Source: Gammaproteobacteria bacterium (GTDB taxonomy: Bacteria > Pseudomonadota > Gammaproteobacteria > Pseudomonadales > Azotimanducaceae). Taken from it: a stretch of DNA of 6,245 bases. Positions 1 to 6,245 of this stretch are shown piece after piece. The stretch spans positions 1 through 6,245 of the forward strand of contig QIDL01000540.1 in the NCBI GenBank assembly GCA_003228415.1, read 5' to 3'. Each line of letters begins with the position of its first letter. Within the stretch, counting starts at the first letter, position 1. The notes beneath the pieces are model-generated. The model saw nothing but the letters and a program-made list of their open reading frames with translations. It was not told where the DNA came from and did not search any database. Made by a program: the position numbers and the translations under genes.

Positions 1-1
1 A

Positions 2-2026
<2,025 letters not shown>

Positions 2027-2028
2027 CC

Positions 2029-2055
2029 ACTACCTGCCAGACACCGACAGGTAGT
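2029..2055 (+). other. Small hairpin just after the nirS stop codon
   Basis: ACTACCTG at 2029-2036 and its exact reverse complement CAGGTAGT at 2048-2055 form a perfect 8-bp stem with an 11-base loop, starting three bases after the stop codon. No T-tract follows, so it is not itself an intrinsic terminator. It could stabilise the 3' end of the nirS mRNA or be incidental. It lies just upstream of the stronger terminator hairpin. Confidence 0.45.
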
Positions 2056-2069
2056 CCCAAACGACGGTC

Positions 2070-2106
2070 GCGGCGCCTTTCCTGAAACGGAAGGCGTCGC
2101 CATTTT
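2070..2106 (+). terminator. Rho-independent terminator downstream of nirS
   Basis: The arms at 2070-2082 and 2089-2100 pair over 12 positions, including one G-T wobble and a single bulged T at 2078, around the six-base loop TGAAAC. CA and then TTTT (2103-2106) follow the stem. The stem is GC-rich and lies 43 bases after the nirS stop codon, so transcription from nirS probably ends here and the next gene probably has its own promoter. The T-tract is short. Confidence 0.75.
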
Positions 2107-2181
2107 CCCGGTATTGGTGAGATATTCGGCACCCTGCCAGTATTCGCCGACCTCGATTCGATGCCTTTTTTTCAAACACCT

Positions 2182-2188
2182 GGAGGAG
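2182..2188 (+). promoter_or_regulatory. Strong Shine-Dalgarno sequence for the AhpD-like gene
   Basis: GGAGGAG lies nine bases before the ATG at 2198 and fixes that start codon. A seven-T run (2166-2172) precedes it. No convincing -35/-10 pair or TTGAT-N4-ATCAA operator was seen between the terminator and this site. Confidence 0.8.
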
Positions 2189-2197
2189 TGACTCCCT

Positions 2198-2767
2198 ATG
2201 ACCGACCATCCCATCAGCCGTTTCCCGATTCCTGAAATCTCGGAACTCCCACAGGACATACGGGACCGGATCGAGGCGGTTCAGGAAAAGGCCGGCTTCA
2301 TCCCGAACGTATTCCTGGCTCTTGCCCACCGGCCGGAAGAATTCCGTGCCTTTTTCGCTCACCACGATGCCCTGATGGAAAAACCCGGGGGCTTGAGTGC
2401 AGCAGAGAGGGAAATGATCGTGGTCGCCACCTCTTCTGCCAACGACTGTCTGTATTGCGTGATCGCCCACGGTGCGATTCTGCGCGTCAGAGCAAAGAAT
2501 CCGCTGATCGCGGATCAGATTGCCGTCAACTACCGCAAGGCGGATATCTCACCGAGACAGCGGGTCATGCTCGATTTCGCGTTGAAAGTCTCACAACATG
2601 CGCAACGGATCGACGACGCGGATATCGCCACCATGAAGCAGAATGAGTTCTCTGAAGAAGACATCTGGGACATCGGCGCCATCGCCGCGTTTTTCGCCCA
2701 ATCCAATCGGCTGGCCAATCTCTCGGCCATGCGACCCAACGACGAGTTTTACAGCATGGGCCGCTGA
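2198..2767 (+). CDS. AhpD/carboxymuconolactone decarboxylase-fold, peroxidase-related protein
   Basis: This 189-residue protein belongs to the AhpD-like all-helical superfamily and most resembles the group named uncharacterised peroxidase-related enzymes. The redox centre is intact: C84-L-Y-C87 followed by His91, with Glu72 twelve residues before the first cysteine. This reproduces the Glu-Cys-Cys-His spacing of AhpD (Glu118, Cys130, Cys133, His137). Such proteins use a CxxC dithiol to reduce hydroperoxides; the true substrate and electron donor of this subgroup are uncertain. There is no signal peptide or membrane segment, so it should be cytoplasmic. The start is the ATG preceded by GGAGGAG. 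It lies alone between the nirS terminator and a converging gene ten bases beyond its stop. A role in peroxide or nitrosative stress beside nirS is only inferred from position. Confidence 0.88.
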   Translation: MTDHPISRFPIPEISELPQDIRDRIEAVQEKAGFIPNVFLALAHRPEEFRAFFAHHDALMEKPGGLSAAEREMIVVATSSANDCLYCVIAHGAILRVRAKNPLIADQIAVNYRKADISPRQRVMLDFALKVSQHAQRIDDADIATMKQNEFSEEDIWDIGAIAAFFAQSNRLANLSAMRPNDEFYSMGR

Positions 2768-2777
2768 CCCGAGAGCA

Positions 2778-3662
2778 TCACCCTGGATCGTCGCCCAGCG
2801 TCATGGGCAGCGACTCGTCTCGAACCCACTCGGACATCGAGCCGTCGTAAACGGCAACCTCTTCCTTCCCGACCAGAAGACAGGCCAGCGCATCGATGGT
2901 GGCCGAGATGCCTCCGCCACAGTAGGCGATCACCCGCTCCGCTTCGAGCAAGCCCTTGGCTTCGAGTGCTTCTGATATCGCCGCCGCAGGGCGATAGCGA
3001 TCGTCTTCGAGCATCTCTTCATAGAAGAGATTCACCGAACCCGTGATGTGGCCCTTACGGCCGTAGCTCATCTCCGATGACCCGCTGTACACCCCCGGGG
3101 ACAGAGCGTTGATGGTGCAGACGTTGTCCTGACCAATCGCTGCCAGCACCTCTGCCTGGCCAACGAATCGTTCCGGACGAGGTCGCACCGTCATGGTACC
3201 CGGGGCATAAGCCTCATCACCGGAGGCCACCGCCAACTCCAGCGCCTGCCAGGCCGCGAAGCCGCCATTGAGTACGGCAACGTGCTCGACACCGGCATAG
3301 TGCAACAACCACCAGGCTCTGGTTGCCCACATCATGTGGCCGCTGCTGTAGACCACGACCCGATCGCCATCGTTGATTCCCGCCTGGCGAAGGCCGGTCT
3401 GCAATGCTTCGACACCGGGCAGGGAAAAACCCAGCCCGGTGCTGGTATCCGATACGCTTTTGATCTGATCGAGAAAAGCGGCGCCGGGAATGTGCGCCTT
3501 CTGGTAGCCGGCGGCCCCGGATTCCGCCCGATAGCCAGTCTCTGCGGGGACAAGGAATACGGAGACATCAAATATTTTCAGGTCGGGTGCCCCGATTTCC
3601 CTGGCAAGCGCTTCGGGTTCTATCAGATATTCGGGATGGACATAAGTCATTTTCGAACTCAC
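2778..3662 (-). CDS. sseA: Two-domain rhodanese-type sulfurtransferase (3-mercaptopyruvate/thiosulfate type)
   Basis: This 294-residue tandem rhodanese would move sulfane sulfur from a donor such as 3-mercaptopyruvate or thiosulfate to an acceptor through a cysteine persulfide. The N-terminal domain (about 12-145) has the fold motifs AHIPGAAF and LNGGFAAW, but Ser106/Ser107 stand where a catalytic cysteine would be, as usual for the inactive half. The C-terminal domain (about 160-288) carries Cys248 in the loop CGGGIS, closer to the mercaptopyruvate form CGSGVT than to the CRKGVT of thiosulfate enzymes. The usual DAR...R motif opening this domain reads NALSPGVYSG, so an Asp and likely substrate-binding arginines are absent. 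No signal peptide is seen. The GTG start at 3662 overlaps the upstream parA stop as GTGA, suggesting translational coupling; an ATG four codons later (3648-3650) is an alternative. The symbol reflects family resemblance, not proven substrate. Confidence 0.88.
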   Translation of the reverse strand: MSSKMTYVHPEYLIEPEALAREIGAPDLKIFDVSVFLVPAETGYRAESGAAGYQKAHIPGAAFLDQIKSVSDTSTGLGFSLPGVEALQTGLRQAGINDGDRVVVYSSGHMMWATRAWWLLHYAGVEHVAVLNGGFAAWQALELAVASGDEAYAPGTMTVRPRPERFVGQAEVLAAIGQDNVCTINALSPGVYSGSSEMSYGRKGHITGSVNLFYEEMLEDDRYRPAAAISEALEAKGLLEAERVIAYCGGGISATIDALACLLVGKEEVAVYDGSMSEWVRDESLPMTLGDDPG

Positions 3663-4390
3663 TGTAAAGCGTGGAATGGGCGCGAGGACCCGCCGTTTTG
3701 AGAAAGCGCCAGGTTCTGCTCCAGCGAATCGACAGGATTGTCGGCTTCAAGCCAGGCAACCAGCCGTCTCCACTGTATCAGATCTTTGGTCACATCGACC
3801 TTTGCCAATTCACCCAGGCCGAGACCTTGAGCGGCGCTCTTGATGTAGTTCTGGGAATCCCGGAGCACCGCGGCCACGGGAATTTCCATGGATTCCAGGA
3901 AGCGCATCAGCGAGCGGAATACCACGGTATTGCGCTTGACTCGGTTCGCAACCACCGCGAGCCGATCATCATGACGTGAGATCTTCGCGGACAGCAGTAG
4001 ATCGGCGATGGTGCGAGTTGCGGCGTGAATGTCTATGTCAGAGGGCAGTACCGGCACAACGATCTTATTCGCGCCGCGTACGAAATCGATCAGTTCATGT
4101 TTCTGAAAAGCGGCCGGCGTATCCACCACCACCCGCTGCACATCCGGTGGCACACGCAAAGCAAAGGATCGGGTCTGCCCCGCATGATTTTCGTATGTCG
4201 CGATGCCGTGGATGTAGGGACTGGTTTCCGGTCGCTTGCTCAGCCAGCGGGTACTCGACCCTTGCGAATCGTAATCCATGATGGCCGGAGCACTTCCTTC
4301 GCGGGCGTAAAACGCGGCGAGATTGGTGGCGATGGTGGTTTTTCCGGAGCCGCCTTTGGGATTGAGAATGACGATCTTACGTACTGACAA
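3659..4390 (-). CDS. Orphan ParA/MinD-type ATPase
   Basis: This 243-residue protein is a small ParA-family P-loop ATPase. ATP-dependent dimers of such proteins bind DNA or membrane non-specifically and position a cargo (plasmid, chromosome origin, chemoreceptor array, carboxysome). It shows the deviant Walker A PKGGSGKTT (11-19, signature Lys12), Walker A' DYDSQGS (39-45) and Walker B VVVDTPA (87-93). It lacks the N-terminal helix-turn-helix of large plasmid ParAs. No ParB partner or parS-like site is seen in the window, so the cargo is unknown. The start is a TTG at 4388-4390, chosen because it puts the P-loop at the usual distance and I found no other ATG/GTG/TTG in frame nearby upstream; the ribosome-binding site (AGGG, about 11 bases before) is weak. 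Its TGA overlaps the GTG of the sulfurtransferase gene, so the two are probably one operon. Confidence 0.88.
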   Translation of the reverse strand: MSVRKIVILNPKGGSGKTTIATNLAAFYAREGSAPAIMDYDSQGSSTRWLSKRPETSPYIHGIATYENHAGQTRSFALRVPPDVQRVVVDTPAAFQKHELIDFVRGANKIVVPVLPSDIDIHAATRTIADLLLSAKISRHDDRLAVVANRVKRNTVVFRSLMRFLESMEIPVAAVLRDSQNYIKSAAQGLGLGELAKVDVTKDLIQWRRLVAWLEADNPVDSLEQNLALSQNGGSSRPFHALQ

Positions 4391-4437
4391 AGCGTCGGAG
4401 CCCTGTGCTGCAATGTGCGCGAAACCTACACTCGAAA

Positions 4438-4451
4438 TTGATTTTATGCAA
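4438..4451. promoter_or_regulatory. Candidate FNR/DNR/NNR-type operator in the nnrS-parA divergent gap
   Basis: TTGATTTTATGCAA fits the FNR/DNR consensus TTGAT-N4-ATCAA at 8 of 10 defined positions. The left half is perfect and the right half is TGCAA. Its centre (4444.5) lies about 74 bases before the nnrS ATG and about 54 bases before the parA start. nnrS genes are classically controlled by NO-responsive FNR-family regulators (NnrR/DNR), which favours this reading. A single degenerate half-site makes it a candidate only. Confidence 0.5.
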
Positions 4452-4478
4452 GAAGAATAAAGACTTACGGTAATCCAC

Positions 4479-4484
4479 TATAGT
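4479..4484 (+). promoter_or_regulatory. Possible -10 element for nnrS
   Basis: TATAGT resembles the TATAAT -10 box and would start transcription near 4491, leaving a leader of about 28 bases. No recognisable -35 lies 17 bases upstream, as expected for an activator-dependent promoter. The candidate operator would then be centred near -46, a little farther than the classical -41.5. The hexamer lies inside the perfect palindrome ACTATAGT (4477-4484). Confidence 0.3.
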
Positions 4485-4518
4485 AGTTTCTAGGGACCCT
4501 CTGCGACGATATAACGAC

Positions 4519-5667
4519 ATGAGCTTTTTCAGCGTCGGCTTCCGACCCTTCTATCTCGGTGCTGCCGTAGTCGCCGCCGTGAGCATACCTGTCTGGGCAA
4601 TCGCTTTTCTGGGCGGTGCCACGGCAATCGGCGGTATCACACCATTTCTGTGGCACACCCACGAAATGATCTTCGGATTCGCGCCGGCGGTAATCGTCGG
4701 ATTCCTGTTGACAGCGGTGCGCAACTGGACAGGACTCCCTACTCCATCAGGGCCCGCCCTTGGCTGGCTGTTCGGGCTCTGGGCGGCGGGGAGAATCCTG
4801 GGGCTTACCGATGCAGGGCTCTTCGGAGTTGTGATCGACGTCTCGTTTCTACCGGTCGTTGCTTTCACACTCGGTGTTCCACTCTGGAAAGCGGGTAATC
4901 TACGCAACGCTTTCGTCGTGGTCATTCTGCTGGTGTTAGCCGCGATGAATGCGCTCTTTCATGCCATCGAGCGCGGCTGGCTGGAAGGGTTACCCGCCGG
5001 TGCGGCAACCACCGTGGCGCTGGATGTCATTCTAATTCTGATGGTCGTCATTGGCGGTCGCATCATCCCGGCATTTTCTTCGAACGCCGTTGCCACCTTG
5101 AGGCCCCGGTCCTGGGTCACCATCGAGTGGCTGGCGATCGGTCTAACGGTACTCATCGTTGTCACCGACATTGTTCGCGCTGCTGGAGGACGGATGCTGC
5201 TCCTGGAGGAGTTCCAACAGGTTCTGCTGATCGTATGCGCAACCGTGCACTTTATTCGCCTGGCCGGCTGGCAGCCATGGAAGACCTGGCGGATTCCGCT
5301 GTTGCTGGTGCTGCCGCTGGCCTATCTGTGGATACCCGTGCATCTGATCCTGCGCATCGACCACCCTACGCTTGCCACCCATGCTTTAACGGTTGGCGCG
5401 ATGGCAGGCCTCATGTTGGCGATGATGACCCGCAGCGCACTTGGCCACACCGGTCGTGCCCTGGTGGCGAGACCGGTCGAGTTGCTCTGCTTCGCCTCGA
5501 TCCACCTGGCGGCGCTGACTCGGGTCGTCGGGCCTATCCTGCTGCCGGAGTTCTATCAGGCCTGGATTCAAACCTCAGCGCTGCTCTGGACCCTGGCATT
5601 CAGCGTATTCGCACTGGCTTACTGGCCGATTCTGACCAGACCCCGTATCGATCAGACGACCACATAA
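4519..5667 (+). CDS. nnrS: NnrS family haem- and copper-containing membrane protein
   Basis: NnrS is a polytopic inner-membrane protein, with haem and copper reported in the founding member, made under NO-generating conditions and linked to protection from nitrosative stress. This 382-residue copy is near the usual family length. Family motifs occur in order: FRPFYLGA (8-15), WHTHEMIFGF (45-54, likely metal/haem ligands His46 and His48), GFLLTAVRNWTG (61-72), GGRIIPAFSSN (179-189), HALTVGAMAG (288-297) and MTRSALGHTGR (303-313). Hydrophobic stretches along the whole length suggest about 10-12 membrane spans. The N-terminus is short, with FRPF at residue 8, so the ATG at 4519 is the natural start although no good Shine-Dalgarno is visible (at best GACGA). 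It stands alone, divergent from parA. Its last 16 bases overlap a tiny antisense open frame. Confidence 0.93.
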   Translation: MSFFSVGFRPFYLGAAVVAAVSIPVWAIAFLGGATAIGGITPFLWHTHEMIFGFAPAVIVGFLLTAVRNWTGLPTPSGPALGWLFGLWAAGRILGLTDAGLFGVVIDVSFLPVVAFTLGVPLWKAGNLRNAFVVVILLVLAAMNALFHAIERGWLEGLPAGAATTVALDVILILMVVIGGRIIPAFSSNAVATLRPRSWVTIEWLAIGLTVLIVVTDIVRAAGGRMLLLEEFQQVLLIVCATVHFIRLAGWQPWKTWRIPLLLVLPLAYLWIPVHLILRIDHPTLATHALTVGAMAGLMLAMMTRSALGHTGRALVARPVELLCFASIHLAALTRVVGPILLPEFYQAWIQTSALLWTLAFSVFALAYWPILTRPRIDQTTT

Positions 5668-5747
5668 AGCAACAGCGTCACAGCAGCGACAACCAGCGGC
5701 ACCAGCGACCACAGGCCCCAATCGAACGAATCCGCTGCCTCGATCAT
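5652..5747 (-). CDS. Putative 31-residue single-span membrane peptide, coupled to the MaoC gene
   Basis: I do not recognise this protein. An ATG at 5745-5747 overlaps the TGA of the upstream MaoC-type gene as ATGA, the classic coupling arrangement, and the frame runs 31 codons to a TGA at 5652-5654. Residues 1-9 are polar and acidic (E3, D6, D9). Residues 10-31 form one unbroken hydrophobic stretch (W10, W13, P17, Y28, ending VVV), long enough to cross the membrane once. It fills the whole gap between the converging genes and overlaps the 3' end of nnrS by 16 bases on the opposite strand. It could be a genuine small membrane protein, or the surviving N-terminus of a larger transporter gene cut off by rearrangement: the WSLVPLVVA pattern faintly recalls the first span of NhaC-type antiporters. 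A chance frame remains possible. Confidence 0.45.
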   Translation of the reverse strand: MIEAADSFDWGLWSLVPLVVAAVTLLLYVVV

Positions 5748-6245
5748 TCGAAGCAGAGATAGGCGTTCTTGAAGGCCCGTTGTCCGTCGGCCGTACACAC
5801 ATCGAAGAAAATGGCCTGCTCTTCGGCACTTTCAACCACCAGCGTGACGGTAGAAGGCATCAGCACCATGGCGGCGAAGCGGCCACCCAGCCGCCTGACT
5901 CGCGTTGCATCCCCGCCGAGGTATTCATCGATCAGCCGACTCACCGCCAGCGCCATGGTGGCGGTACCGTGGAGGATGATGTCCGGCAATCCCGCTGCCA
6001 GAGCGACCGCCCGATCTGTGTGAATGGGATTCCAGATTCTCGCACATTCGGTATAAACGTGACCGGCTGCCGCTGGAATATCGATCTCGAAGGCGGCTTT
6101 TTTGCCGGTACCTGCAGACACGGGCAAACCGGGCGGATCTTCTGCCTGGATCGGTTGGCCCTCAACAGACACACCACTACTGATCCCGAGTTGATAGGTC
6201 CGGCAAACCAATTGGCCCGCCTCGTCGCTGGTGTCGAGCCGGATC
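5744..6245 (-). CDS. MaoC-type (hotdog-fold) acyl dehydratase-like protein, 5'-partial
   Basis: The visible 166 residues, open to the right edge, form a hydratase-2/MaoC hotdog domain. The hallmark WNPIHTD (71-77 of the visible part) followed by AAGLPDIILHGTA (83-95) matches the NPxHxD...G...I.HG signature of (R)-specific enoyl-CoA hydratases, which hydrate or dehydrate acyl-CoA double bonds. The catalytic Asp two residues before the Asn (Asp31 of Aeromonas PhaJ) is replaced by Ile (ARIWNPIH), while the His is kept, so activity may be altered or lost. About 60 residues precede the hotdog signature with no start or RBS of note; the TTG at 6209-6211 is probably internal. This fits the C-terminal half of a double-hotdog protein whose first domain lies outside the window, which is inference. 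Its stop overlaps the start of the 31-codon open frame. Substrate and pathway are unknown. Confidence 0.85.
   Translation of the reverse strand, partial: IRLDTSDEAGQLVCRTYQLGISSGVSVEGQPIQAEDPPGLPVSAGTGKKAAFEIDIPAAAGHVYTECARIWNPIHTDRAVALAAGLPDIILHGTATMALAVSRLIDEYLGGDATRVRRLGGRFAAMVLMPSTVTLVVESAEEQAIFFDVCTADGQRAFKNAYLCFE

Noticed and set aside
2113..2172. Second intrinsic terminator ending in the seven-T run at 2166-2172
   Set aside because: No stable stem lies immediately before the T-run; only short pairings with long loops are possible, and it sits directly before the ribosome-binding site of the next gene.
2768..2777. Bidirectional terminator between the converging AhpD-like and sulfurtransferase genes
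   Set aside because: Only ten bases separate the stop codons and I see no GC-rich stem with T-tract there; any termination must occur inside the facing gene or depend on Rho.
3659..4518. Plasmid partition locus (parA with parB and parS)
   Set aside because: The ATPase is a lone ParA-type protein; the adjacent gene is a sulfurtransferase, no ParB-like gene is present, and no parS-like iterated repeats are visible.
5692..5707. ACCAGCG direct repeat in the nnrS-maoC gap
   Set aside because: There are only two 7-base copies, and they fall within the Leu/Val codons of the small hydrophobic frame, so coding bias explains them.
5127..5762. 211-codon plus-strand frame overlapping nnrS and the following gap
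   Set aside because: It is the +1-type shadow of nnrS with Arg/Pro/Gly-rich noise composition; the nnrS frame carries all the family motifs.

Overview
The window looks like the chromosome of a denitrifying proteobacterium, possibly a gammaproteobacterium. The evidence is a NirS-type (cytochrome cd1) nitrite reductase, an NnrS membrane protein of the NO-responsive regulon, a candidate FNR/DNR-type operator, and dense GC-rich coding in short operons. The phylum is an inference from gene families. I see no rRNA, tRNA, insertion sequence, CRISPR array or phage gene.

Layout from left to right. Positions 2-2026 (+) hold a 5'-truncated nirS. It encodes an extra N-terminal cytochrome c domain, then the usual c domain, then a complete d1 propeller with all its key haem and active-site residues. 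The 171-base gap that follows carries a small hairpin and a convincing intrinsic terminator. Positions 2198-2767 (+) encode an AhpD/carboxymuconolactone-decarboxylase-fold protein of the peroxidase-related type with an intact CxxC. Ten bases further on, facing it, lies a minus-strand pair: an orphan ParA-type ATPase (3659-4390) followed by a two-domain rhodanese-type sulfurtransferase (2778-3662), overlapping by four bases (GTGA). The 128-base divergent gap 4391-4518 holds a TTGAT-N4-TGCAA motif and a possible -10 element in front of nnrS (4519-5667, +). Facing nnrS at the right edge is a 5'-truncated MaoC-type hotdog protein gene (5744-6245, -). Its stop codon overlaps the start of a 31-codon open frame (5652-5747, -) that predicts a single membrane span and fills the otherwise empty gap.

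How the genes may work together. NirS reduces nitrite to NO in the periplasm, and NnrS acts in the membrane in cells exposed to NO. A shared FNR/DNR-type control would fit, but only the nnrS upstream region is visible because the nirS promoter lies off the left edge. The AhpD-like protein could detoxify peroxide or reactive nitrogen species, which is inference. The ParA, sulfurtransferase and MaoC genes have no evident denitrification role.

The points most worth attention are the double-haem-c architecture of NirS and what lies upstream of it, the coupled ParA-sulfurtransferase pair, the tiny membrane ORF, and the lost catalytic Asp in the MaoC protein. Residue numbers for NirS count from the GTG at position 11, which is only a numbering origin and probably not the real start.
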